Shown here: in pieces, positions 1 through 4,797 of the stretch
How positions within the stretch are numbered: the stretch's first letter is position 1
How the letters are laid out: each line of letters begins with the position of its first letter
Assembly: GCA_027489835.1 (NCBI GenBank)
Contig: JAIXZF010000296.1
Span: forward strand, 1-5,888
Length of the DNA stretch: 5,888 bases
DNA from: Hyphomicrobiales bacterium
GTDB lineage: Bacteria > Pseudomonadota > Alphaproteobacteria > Rhizobiales > Beijerinckiaceae
Reading direction: 5' to 3'
The notes under the pieces: generated by a model
Databases searched by the model: none
What the model was told of the DNA's origin: nothing
What the model saw: only the letters and a program-made list of their open reading frames with translations
Made by a program: the position numbers and the translations under genes

Positions 1-302
1 ACCACGTCGTCATGCAGCAGCGTGGCGGTGTGCATGAACTCCACCGAAGCCGCGAGCTTGACGTGGCCGTCGCCGCGATAGCCGCAGAGCGCCGCCGTCG
101 CCAGCGTCAGCATCGGCCTGAGCCGCTTGCCGCCCGACGAGATCAGATGGTTGGCGACCTCCGGGATCATCGTCACCTCGGAGCCGGTGCGCGACAGGAT
201 CATGGCGTTGACGCGCTCCATGTCCGGCCGCGTCAGGCCGACCAGCGCCGCGATGTCGTCCCGGACGGTTCCCTTGTCTTCGAATGGCAGCACCAGTCCC
301 AA
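1..302 (-). CDS. ispB: Polyprenyl (octaprenyl/decaprenyl) diphosphate synthase, N-terminal part
   Basis: This is a trans-prenyltransferase that extends farnesyl or geranylgeranyl diphosphate with isopentenyl diphosphate to make the ubiquinone side chain. The visible 100 residues carry the family signature GGKRLRPML at about residues 57-65, then VEFMHTATLLHDDV at 87-100. The last of these is the start of the first Asp-rich, Mg-binding DDxxD motif, and the window edge cuts through it. The second Asp-rich motif and roughly two thirds of the protein lie outside. I chose a TTG start at 302 (protein begins MGLVLPFEDK) because a perfect AAGGAG lies 6 nt upstream (plus-strand ctcctt at 309-314). An in-frame ATG at 341 would add 13 residues but has no ribosome binding site. 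The gene is divergent from the DUF2007/methyltransferase pair. The family is clear. Chain length (C40 or C50) cannot be read from this part, so the symbol is nominal. Confidence 0.93.
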   Translation of the reverse strand, partial: MGLVLPFEDKGTVRDDIAALVGLTRPDMERVNAMILSRTGSEVTMIPEVANHLISSGGKRLRPMLTLATAALCGYRGDGHVKLAASVEFMHTATLLHDDV

Positions 303-308
303 AACACG

Positions 309-314
309 CTCCTT
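309..314 (-). promoter_or_regulatory. Shine-Dalgarno AAGGAG deciding the TTG start of the prenyl synthase
   Basis: The minus strand reads AAGGAG with 6 nt before the TTG at 302. No comparable site precedes the in-frame ATG at 341. This favours the non-ATG start, which also gives an N-terminus beginning with a short hydrophobic stretch followed by an acidic one, as I recall for homologues. Confidence 0.6.
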
Positions 315-437
315 GCCCGCGCCGTCCGGCGGCCACGCCATGGGCCCATGCCGAAGCCCGGCAGGGCGCCCAAGGCTGTCGTGACGCGAGGCAGCCCCGC
401 CTTGCGTCCTGTGCGTCCATGCGACAATTGAAGGCCC

Positions 438-456
438 GCCGCAATATGCTTGCGGC
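438..456. repeat. 7-bp inverted repeat in the divergent prenyl synthase/DUF2007 spacer
   Basis: GCCGCAA, a 5-nt centre TATGC, and TTGCGGC form a perfect dyad inside the 180-bp divergent spacer (303-482). It lies 26 nt before the DUF2007 start. It could be an operator for a dimeric regulator or a small 5' UTR hairpin. No T-run follows, so it is not a convincing terminator. The rest of the spacer shows only a weak TTGAAG-type -35 candidate near 428. Confidence 0.3.
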
Positions 457-482
457 AATGAGCCGCCTCGGAGGGCGCAGCC

Positions 483-713
483 ATGGTCGAAATCCTGCGC
501 ACCAACGACCTCGTCACGATCAGCGCCGTGGAAGCCTTGCTGACGGCGGCCGGCATCCACGTGCTGGTGGCGGATGGCTACATGAGCGCTCTCGAAGGCT
601 CGATCGGCGCCTTCCAGCGCCGCATGCTGGTGCTTGACGACGAGGAGGCCGAGGCCCGTGCCCTGATCGCGGAGGCGGGCCTGGGCGCGGAGCTGCGCGA
701 TGAGCGCCGGTGA
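483..713 (+). CDS. DUF2007 domain protein (putative signal-transducing protein)
   Basis: This is a 76-residue soluble protein whose length and pattern match the DUF2007 family (PF09413). It opens with VEILRTNDLVTISAVEALL at residues 2-20, continues with GIHVLVADGYMSALEGSIG, and has the RRMLVLDDEEAEARALI segment where the family places a beta strand then a helix. DUF2007 folds resemble the PII/ACT alpha-beta type and are thought to bind small ligands or proteins, but no molecular function is established. Start: ATG at 483 with GGAGGG at 470-475, spaced 7 nt. Its last 14 nt overlap the start of the methyltransferase gene, so the two are almost certainly co-transcribed and translationally coupled. 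From memory, DUF2007 next to a TrmN-like methyltransferase and a polyprenyl synthase recurs in Hyphomicrobiales. Confidence 0.88.
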   Translation: MVEILRTNDLVTISAVEALLTAAGIHVLVADGYMSALEGSIGAFQRRMLVLDDEEAEARALIAEAGLGAELRDERR

Positions 714-1488
714 GGCAGGCCCCGGCGCGCCGGCCGGCCCCTCACCAGACGCGCGTTGCGACACGCTCCTGGGTGGGCGCCTTCAGCTGCTGCAGGCCGC
801 AGGCGGCCACCGGGCCGGCACCGACGCGGTGCTGCTCGTCGCAGCGGCCGGACGCGCCCGCCATGTCGTCGATATGGGCAGCGGCGTGGGCGCGGTCGGT
901 TTGGGGCTTCTCGCGCTCGGTCGCTGCGAGCACGCGATCCTGGTCGAGCGCGACCCGGCGGCGGCGGGCCTCGCGCGCGCCAACATCGAGCGCAACGGGC
1001 TTGTCGGGAAGGCGGCCGTGGCCGAGGCCGACATCGCAGCCGGCGCGAGGCGCCTCGCCGCAGCCGGATTGCCGATCGGGGCTGCCGACCTCGTGGTCGC
1101 CAACCCGCCCTACAACGAACCTGGCCGGCACCGCGCCTCGCCGCATGCGGGCCGGGCCGAGGCCCATGCCATGACGCCCGAGGCTTTCGAGGCCTGGGTG
1201 CGCGCCGCGGCCCGCGCGCTGGGGCCCGGAGGGCGCTTCGTGATCATCCATCGGCCCGAGGCGCTGCCATGGCTCCTGCCATTGCTCGCGAGCCGCTTCG
1301 GGGCCCTGTCGGTCGTGCCGGTCCACACGCTTGCAGGCGATCCGGCTCGGCGGGTGCTGATCTCGGCCCGCCTCGGCAGCAAGGCGCCGGCAAGAGTGTT
1401 GCCGGCGCTGGTTCTTCATGTCGAGGGCGGCGGCTTCACCGAACTCAGCGAGGCGCTCCACCGCGGCGAGGCCATGCTGGCGCCCTGA
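700..1488 (+). CDS. trmN: TrmN-like tRNA1(Val) adenine-37 N6-methyltransferase
   Basis: This is a class I SAM-dependent methyltransferase of 262 residues, predicted to methylate N6 of an adenine. E. coli TrmN (YfiC, about 245 residues) acts on A37 of tRNA-Val. Visible features in order: GGRLQLLQ (25-32); the family-typical GTDAVLL (40-46); SAM motif I VVDMGSGVGAVGLGLL (56-71); an acidic SAM-ribose residue at E83 in ILVERD; and catalytic motif IV ANPPYNEP (N135-P136-P137-Y138), characteristic of amino-methyltransferases acting on adenine or glutamine. A C-terminal GGRFVIIHRPE strand follows. The ATG at 700 has GGAG at 689-692 with 7-nt spacing and overlaps the DUF2007 gene by 14 nt. The N-terminal 17 residues are Gly/Ala/Pro-rich and probably disordered. 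NPPY alone cannot exclude an rRNA or release-factor methylase, but the GTDAVLL and NPPYNEP context favours TrmN. The exact tRNA target is inferred. Confidence 0.85.
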   Translation: MSAGEAGPGAPAGPSPDARCDTLLGGRLQLLQAAGGHRAGTDAVLLVAAAGRARHVVDMGSGVGAVGLGLLALGRCEHAILVERDPAAAGLARANIERNGLVGKAAVAEADIAAGARRLAAAGLPIGAADLVVANPPYNEPGRHRASPHAGRAEAHAMTPEAFEAWVRAAARALGPGGRFVIIHRPEALPWLLPLLASRFGALSVVPVHTLAGDPARRVLISARLGSKAPARVLPALVLHVEGGGFTELSEALHRGEAMLAP

Positions 1489-1509
1489 GCGGTCAGGGTC
1501 GTCGCCGCG

Positions 1510-1875
1510 TCAATTGCAGACGCGCCGACGCTCGACGGCCCAGCCCCAGCCATCCCAGTAGCGCACCGTGCGCGTGACGCAGCGCGGGGCGCCATAGAAG
1601 CCGTAGCCTCCGTCGTATCCGCCCCGGCGGCCATAGCCGCCATGCTCGCGCCAGCCGCCGCGCCAGCCATGGTCCCAGCCATCGCGCACCGGGCGGTAGC
1701 CGCCATCGACGTAGCCGCCATGGCCAAAGCCATGGGAGGGCTGCCCGATGGTGAGCGACCAGGATTGCGCGCTGGCCGGGGATGTGAAGGACAAGGCGCC
1801 GAGTCCGAGCCCGGCCGCCGCCGCGAGGCCGAGGACCACCTTGCGGACCCGGGCGGAGGTGATGATGCGCGACAT
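1510..1875 (-). CDS. Small exported Gly/Arg/Tyr-rich protein with C-terminal Cys pair (copy 1)
   Basis: This is a 121-residue protein of unknown function. A Sec signal peptide is evident: basic n-region (MSRIITSARVRK), hydrophobic core VVLGLAAAAGLGLGAL (13-28), and an ASA-Q cleavage site after residue 36. The mature region 48-95 is low-complexity, built of repeated GGY, GGW and GW units mixed with Arg, His and Asp. The C-terminus (97-121) has PRCV at 97-100 and RRRVC at 116-120, with Cys99 and Cys120 likely to form a periplasmic disulfide. Start: ATG at 1875 with GGGAG about 9 nt upstream. An in-frame ATG at 1914 would put 13 residues before the basic n-region and is less likely. It converges on the methyltransferase gene with a 21-nt gap. 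Small secreted proteins of this style are very common in Hyphomicrobiales and usually annotated hypothetical. It is probably periplasmic or envelope-associated. Confidence 0.78.
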   Translation of the reverse strand: MSRIITSARVRKVVLGLAAAAGLGLGALSFTSPASAQSWSLTIGQPSHGFGHGGYVDGGYRPVRDGWDHGWRGGWREHGGYGRRGGYDGGYGFYGAPRCVTRTVRYWDGWGWAVERRRVCN

Positions 1876-1952
1876 GGATGATGCTCCCTGTTGCGATGGC
1901 GAGGCCGGCCTCATGCCGAATCTGGCGCCATCCTTGAAGGCATCATCGCGCC

Positions 1953-1992
1953 CGTCGGCTGAACGGCGTCAGAGCGAGCCGTTCAGCCGACG
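1953..1992 (-). terminator. Perfect 15-bp hairpin, probable terminator after the second exported-protein gene
   Basis: The arms 1953-1967 and 1978-1992 are exact reverse complements (core GTCGGCTGAACGGC), separated by a 10-nt loop. The hairpin starts 14 nt after the stop codon of the upstream leftward gene (stop at 2007-2009), the usual place for an intrinsic terminator. No run of T follows on the minus strand (next bases GGGCGCG), so it may act as a mRNA 3'-end stabiliser or attenuator. It would insulate the two secreted-protein genes, implying that copy 1 has its own promoter between 1876 and 1952, but I see no convincing one. Confidence 0.6.
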
Positions 1993-2006
1993 TTTAGCGG
2001 GCCGCC

Positions 2007-2393
2007 TCACCAGCGGCAGACGCGCACCGGCTTCTGGATCACGCCCTGCCAGGTGTAGACCGTGCGCCAGCGGATGACGCAGCGCGGCCCGTAGCCATAG
2101 CGCACGGGCGCATAGATGGGCCTCGCCCTGACCGGCCGATAGTAGATCGGGCGGGGATAGTAGGCGCGGCGGTACTGCACCGGCCTCGCCCGGTAGACCA
2201 CGCGGCGGTAGTGGCGCCCGCGGTGATACGCCACGCCGGCGACCAGCGAACTGGCCTGCGCCGCCGCCGCCTCGCTCGTGGCCTGCAGCCCCGTCGTCAC
2301 CGGGGCCGCCGAGGCGCCAAGGCCTCCGAACGACGCTCCGGCAAGCGCCAGGCCTGCGGCCATGGCCATGCGCACGATGTGCTTCATCATCAT
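2007..2393 (-). CDS. Small exported Arg/Tyr/Pro-rich protein with C-terminal Cys pair (copy 2)
   Basis: This is a 128-residue protein of unknown function. The signal peptide has an MMMKHIVR n-region, a hydrophobic stretch MAMAAGLALAGASFGGLGA (9-27), and probable cleavage after ASA at residue 29. The mature N-terminus (31-53) is Ala/Thr/Ser-rich. Residues 56-101 are strongly basic, with repeated YYRPVRARP-like units (YRR, RPIY, RPV). The C-terminal module has PRCV at 103-106 and VRVC at 123-126; Cys105 and Cys126 have the same 21-residue spacing as the neighbouring copy. The start was placed at the first ATG of an ATGATGATG run (2393) because GAGGAG lies 6 nt upstream. The in-frame ATG at 2423 would place a charged, non-signal segment ahead of the signal peptide. 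Predicted pI is very high, so binding to anionic envelope polymers is possible, but this is inference. Confidence 0.78.
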   Translation of the reverse strand: MMMKHIVRMAMAAGLALAGASFGGLGASAAPVTTGLQATSEAAAAQASSLVAGVAYHRGRHYRRVVYRARPVQYRRAYYPRPIYYRPVRARPIYAPVRYGYGPRCVIRWRTVYTWQGVIQKPVRVCRW

Positions 2394-2641
2394 GGATGTC
2401 TCCTCGTGTGGGGCCGGCCGCATCGGGTCCGCCCACGCTCTCGCGGGAACGCGACGTCCGTCCCCGATCAGTCGCCCTGCGCGAAAGTTACGGCGCGCTT
2501 GATGAACGCAGGCTGCATGAACAATGCGGCCCGGCCGGTGTTGCTGGACCGAGCGGTGCCCAGCCTGCGGCCGCTTGCGGCCAAGGCCGGAAGCGGCGAT
2601 GTTCAGGCAATCCCGGACGATCCGGGAAGGGATGGCGCACG
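2394..2641. promoter_or_regulatory. Divergent intergenic region, exported protein / zinc peptidase
   Basis: This 248-bp spacer separates two divergent genes and must hold both promoters. I found no strong -35/-10 pair. TTGATG near 2499 is the best -35-like hexamer, but it lacks a recognisable partner. A GGAAC at 2446-2450 has no CGTT at the 16-17 nt spacing expected for an EcfG (general stress) promoter. The frame of the peptidase stays open across the spacer, but the extra sequence has no recognisable domain and no conserved character, so I treat it as non-coding. Confidence 0.35.
2611..2627 (+). repeat. 7-bp hairpin abutting the ribosome binding site of the zinc peptidase
   Basis: TCCCGGA, a 3-nt loop CGA, and TCCGGGA form a perfect GC-rich hairpin. 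It ends at the first A of the Shine-Dalgarno AAGGGA (2627-2632), which lies 9 nt before the ATG at 2642. If transcribed, the stem could reduce ribosome access. It could equally be chance in GC-rich DNA. Confidence 0.35.
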
Positions 2642-3514
2642 ATGAAGTGGGATGATTATCGCCAGTCGGACAACCTGGAGGATCGGCGCAGCGGCGGCGG
2701 CTTCGCCGGCATGCCCGGCGGCCGGGGCGGGCTCGGCATCGGCACCATGCTGGTGCTCGGCATCGTGGGCTACGCGCTCGGCATCGACCCGCGCATCCTG
2801 ATCGGCGGCGCCGAGATGCTGCAGGGCGCCCGCCCGCAGCAGACCCAGAGCCGCCCGGCCGGCCCGCCCGCCGACGAGATGGGGCGCTTCGTCTCGGCCG
2901 TGCTCGCGCAGAACGAGGATGTCTGGGAGAAGGTCCTGCCGCGCGACACCGGCAAGCAATACCAGCCCCCGCGCCTCGTGCTGTTCAGGGGCGTGGACCG
3001 CTCCGGCTGCGGCACGGCGCAGGCCGCCATGGGGCCGTTCTACTGCCCGCTCGACCAGAGGGTCTATCTCGACACCTCGTTCTTCGACGAGATGCGGCGC
3101 CGGCTCGGCGGGGGAGGCGACTTCGCCTACGCCTACGTCATCGGCCACGAGGTCGGCCATCACGTGCAGAACCTGCTCGGCATCCTGCCGCGCGTGAACC
3201 AGATGCGCGAGCGCGCCTCCGAGCGGGACTCCAATGCCCTGTCGGTGCGGGTCGAACTGCAGGCCGATTGCTTCGCAGGCGTCTGGGCCTATCACATGCA
3301 GCAGATGAACCGGGTCGAGCCGGGCGACGTCGACGAGGCGATGCGCACCGCTGCCGCCATCGGCGACGACAAGCTCCAGCGCGCCTCGCAGGGGCAGGTG
3401 GTTCCCGACAGCTTCACCCATGGCTCGGCAGAGCAGCGCTCGCGCTGGTTCATGACGGGCATGCGCTCCGGCACGCTGAAGTCCTGCGACACTTTCTCCA
3501 CCCGGACGCTCTGA
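2642..3514 (+). CDS. ypfJ: YpfJ-family neutral zinc metallopeptidase
   Basis: This 290-residue, membrane-anchored predicted metalloprotease belongs to the Zn_peptidase/YpfJ family (PF04228). The N-terminus MKWDDYRQSDNLEDRR is the family hallmark. A Gly-rich linker follows (18-32), then one transmembrane segment at about 33-48 (IGTMLVLGIVGYALGI), which probably puts the catalytic domain in the periplasm. The active site is HEVGHH at 169-174 (HExxH; His169 and His173 bind zinc, Glu170 is catalytic). The downstream ELQADCFAG (E205-L206-Q207-A208-D209) supplies the likely third zinc ligand, Glu205. Cys123 and Cys135 (SGCG...FYCP) could form a disulfide. The length matches homologues. An upstream-extended reading from 2396 was rejected. 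Six bases after its stop the moaB gene begins, so they probably share an mRNA. The family's substrate is unknown. Confidence 0.93.
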   Translation: MKWDDYRQSDNLEDRRSGGGFAGMPGGRGGLGIGTMLVLGIVGYALGIDPRILIGGAEMLQGARPQQTQSRPAGPPADEMGRFVSAVLAQNEDVWEKVLPRDTGKQYQPPRLVLFRGVDRSGCGTAQAAMGPFYCPLDQRVYLDTSFFDEMRRRLGGGGDFAYAYVIGHEVGHHVQNLLGILPRVNQMRERASERDSNALSVRVELQADCFAGVWAYHMQQMNRVEPGDVDEAMRTAAAIGDDKLQRASQGQVVPDSFTHGSAEQRSRWFMTGMRSGTLKSCDTFSTRTL

Positions 3515-3520
3515 ACCCAG

Positions 3521-4075
3521 ATGTCACGAATCGACGAGACGCGGCCCTTCATTCCGGTCGGCATCGCCGTGCTGACCGTCTCCGACACCCGCACCCTGGC
3601 CGACGATCGCTCGGGCGACACGCTGGCGGAGCGCATCGCCGGCGCCGGGCACCGGCTGGGCGCCCGCGCCATCGTGCCGGACGACCGCGAGGCCATCGTC
3701 TCGCAGGTCAGGGCATGGGTCGCCGATCCCGCCATCGACGTCGTCATCACCACGGGCGGCACCGGCTTCACCGGCCGCGACGTGACGCCGGACGCCCTCG
3801 AGCCGCTCTTCGACAAGCGGATGGATGGCTTCTCCTGGGTGTTCCACCAGATCTCGGCCGCCAAGATTGGCACCTCGACCATCCAGTCGCGCGCGACGGC
3901 CGGGCTGATCGCCACGACCTACGTGTTCTGCGTGCCCGGCTCGCCAGGCGCCTGCAAGGATGCCTGGGACGGCATCCTGTCGCTTCAGCTCGATTTCCGC
4001 CACCGGCCCTGCAACTTCGTCGAGATCATGCCGCGGCTCGACGAGCACCTCAGGCGCGGCACGGGCAAGGCCTGA
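3521..4075 (+). CDS. moaB: MoaB molybdenum cofactor biosynthesis protein
   Basis: This is a 184-residue MoaB/MogA-fold protein of molybdenum cofactor synthesis. MogA-type members adenylylate molybdopterin before molybdate insertion, and some bacterial MoaB proteins are thought to do the same. Visible motifs: VLTVSDTR (17-24), the first strand; DRSGDTL (29-35); the molybdopterin-binding TTGGTGFTGRDVTPDAL (77-93), with Asp87 in the conserved acidic position; FSWVFHQIS (104-112) and the IGTSTIQSRATAG segment (116-128); and VPGSPGACKDAW (138-149). It is slightly longer than E. coli MoaB (about 170 residues). The gene starts 6 nt after the peptidase stop with no clear Shine-Dalgarno, which suggests translational coupling. 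No other moa or moe gene is visible, so the pathway is dispersed. MogA is the alternative, but length and the PGSP context favour MoaB. Confidence 0.94.
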   Translation: MSRIDETRPFIPVGIAVLTVSDTRTLADDRSGDTLAERIAGAGHRLGARAIVPDDREAIVSQVRAWVADPAIDVVITTGGTGFTGRDVTPDALEPLFDKRMDGFSWVFHQISAAKIGTSTIQSRATAGLIATTYVFCVPGSPGACKDAWDGILSLQLDFRHRPCNFVEIMPRLDEHLRRGTGKA

Positions 4076-4128
4076 GGCGAGCGGTCAGAGCTGGCGCGTT
4101 GGTGCGATGCGCGAAACCCCGTGTGGAC

Positions 4129-4623
4129 TCACCCGTCCAGCCGCTGCCTGCCGACAGACAGTCGCGCAGGCGCAAAGCGCGATTGCCCCTCGGCGATCGC
4201 CTTGCGCGGCCCGACCAGTCCGGCGCGGGGATGAACCGTGCCGAACATCAGGCCCAGCCGTTCCGATAGCCCCTGGAGGCCGCCGGAAAGGGGCATGAAC
4301 GCTGCCCTCCGGCGCGACGCCATTTCGTGGATCAGGTGGCGCTCGATCGCGGGGATCCAGCCTTGGCCGGGAATGTCGCCGGCATCAAGCAGCAGCACCC
4401 ATTCGCCCCGCGCCGTGGCGGCGGCCTCGCGCCAGGCATCGTGCCTGACCGTGACCAGCGCCGCGCCCATGGCGTCGGCGATCCGCGCGCCATCCGGGTC
4501 GTCCCCCTGAAGGGCGACGACGGCATGGCTCATCAGCCCATCGGCCACGGCCGGCACCAGCGCCGACATCGTGACGGCGAGCGCCTCCGGAGACCGCTTG
4601 GCGTGGATGATGGCCGTCAACAT
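4129..4623 (-). CDS. Short family 2-like (GT-A) glycosyltransferase, possibly degenerate
   Basis: This 164-residue protein resembles the GT-A Rossmann half of a family 2 glycosyltransferase. It opens with a beta strand MLTAIIHAKRSPEAL (1-15) where active enzymes read VIIPT or VIIPAHN. A helix SALVPAVADGL follows, then strand AVVALQ leading into GDDPDGARIADAMGA, which aligns by eye with the nucleotide-binding DGGSTDGT region but has lost the first Asp. GEWVLLLDAGDIP stands where the DxD-type metal site normally is. Family members are usually over 200 residues, so this is short. Start: ATG at 4623 without a good ribosome binding site. A GTG at 4704 would add 27 residues before the first strand and is less likely. 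It converges with moaB (53-nt gap, no clear terminator) and is divergent from the radical SAM gene. I am fairly sure of the fold and unsure of activity. Confidence 0.62.
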   Translation of the reverse strand: MLTAIIHAKRSPEALAVTMSALVPAVADGLMSHAVVALQGDDPDGARIADAMGAALVTVRHDAWREAAATARGEWVLLLDAGDIPGQGWIPAIERHLIHEMASRRRAAFMPLSGGLQGLSERLGLMFGTVHPRAGLVGPRKAIAEGQSRFAPARLSVGRQRLDG

Positions 4624-4714
4624 GCGACGACTTGTATCTGGCGTTCGGAACGCCGCAAGCCCAGCTTTTGGGCAAGGACGCGGGCTCCGGACAAAATGAG
4701 CCACAGCAGCCGCG

Positions 4715-4725
4715 CATTGACAATG
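4715..4725. repeat. 11-bp palindrome over the TTGACA element
   Basis: CATTG-A-CAATG is a perfect 5-bp dyad around a central A. It presents TTGACA on the plus strand and TTGTCA on the minus strand. It could let one element serve both divergent promoters or be an operator. It is short, so chance is possible. Confidence 0.3.
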
Positions 4726-4744
4726 TTCATGCTTCGTTTACAAG
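4717..4744 (+). promoter_or_regulatory. Candidate sigma-70-type promoter for the radical SAM gene
   Basis: A consensus -35 TTGACA (4717-4722) is followed after 16 nt by TACAAG (4739-4744), which matches 4 of 6 bases of TATAAT. The surrounding 50 bp is markedly AT-richer than the rest of the window. The transcript would start about 45 nt before the chosen start codon. Confidence 0.45.
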
Positions 4745-4758
4745 AACAAACCACGAAT
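4726..4758. promoter_or_regulatory. Two near-consensus LexA (SOS) boxes
   Basis: GTTC-N7-GTTT (4726-4740) and GAAC-N7-GAAT (4744-4758) each match 7 of the 8 fixed bases of the alphaproteobacterial LexA site GTTC-N7-GTTC (GAAC-N7-GAAC on the other strand). Both lie in the divergent spacer; the first overlaps the promoter spacer and the second straddles the predicted transcription start. Single-mismatch sites occur by chance a few times in a window this size; two packed into 33 bp of promoter is what makes them worth listing. Confidence 0.3.
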
Positions 4759-4797
4759 TGAGAGGTGTTCGACCCCATGACGCGCCCGAGGACACCC

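Noticed and set aside
756..1577. Long Arg/Pro-rich open frame on the plus strand, and similar frames on both strands inside the methyltransferase gene
   Set aside because: They are out-of-frame shadows of the methyltransferase gene. Their composition is dominated by Arg, Ala, Pro and Gly with no motif.
1570..1730. Repeated short CCGCCAT/CCAGCC-like units that resemble a tandem repeat array
   Set aside because: They are the antisense reading of the GGY/GGW codon repeats in the exported protein, with irregular period. They are not a CRISPR array or an independent satellite.
2504..2523. GAAC ... GAAC repeat as an SOS box
   Set aside because: The two GAAC halves are 11 nt apart, not the 7 nt of the alphaproteobacterial LexA site.
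2565..2585. GGCCGC-TT-GCGGCC dyad with a repeated TGCGGCC
   Set aside because: It is a short repeat of pure G and C in a GC-rich spacer, with no placement that suggests a function.
2396..2641. An 82-codon N-terminal extension of the zinc metallopeptidase (frame open from 2396)
   Set aside because: MKWDDYRQSDN at 2642 is the conserved family N-terminus with a ribosome binding site upstream. The extension shows no domain and occupies a divergent promoter region. Open frames of this length are common in GC-rich DNA.
4076..4128. Possible bidirectional terminator between moaB and the glycosyltransferase-like gene
   Set aside because: Only short GCGC self-complementary pieces are present, with no stable stem and no T-run.
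3268..4269. 333-codon plus-strand frame crossing the peptidase, moaB and the glycosyltransferase gene
   Set aside because: It spans three well-supported genes in other frames and is extremely Arg/His-rich. It is a product of third-position GC bias.
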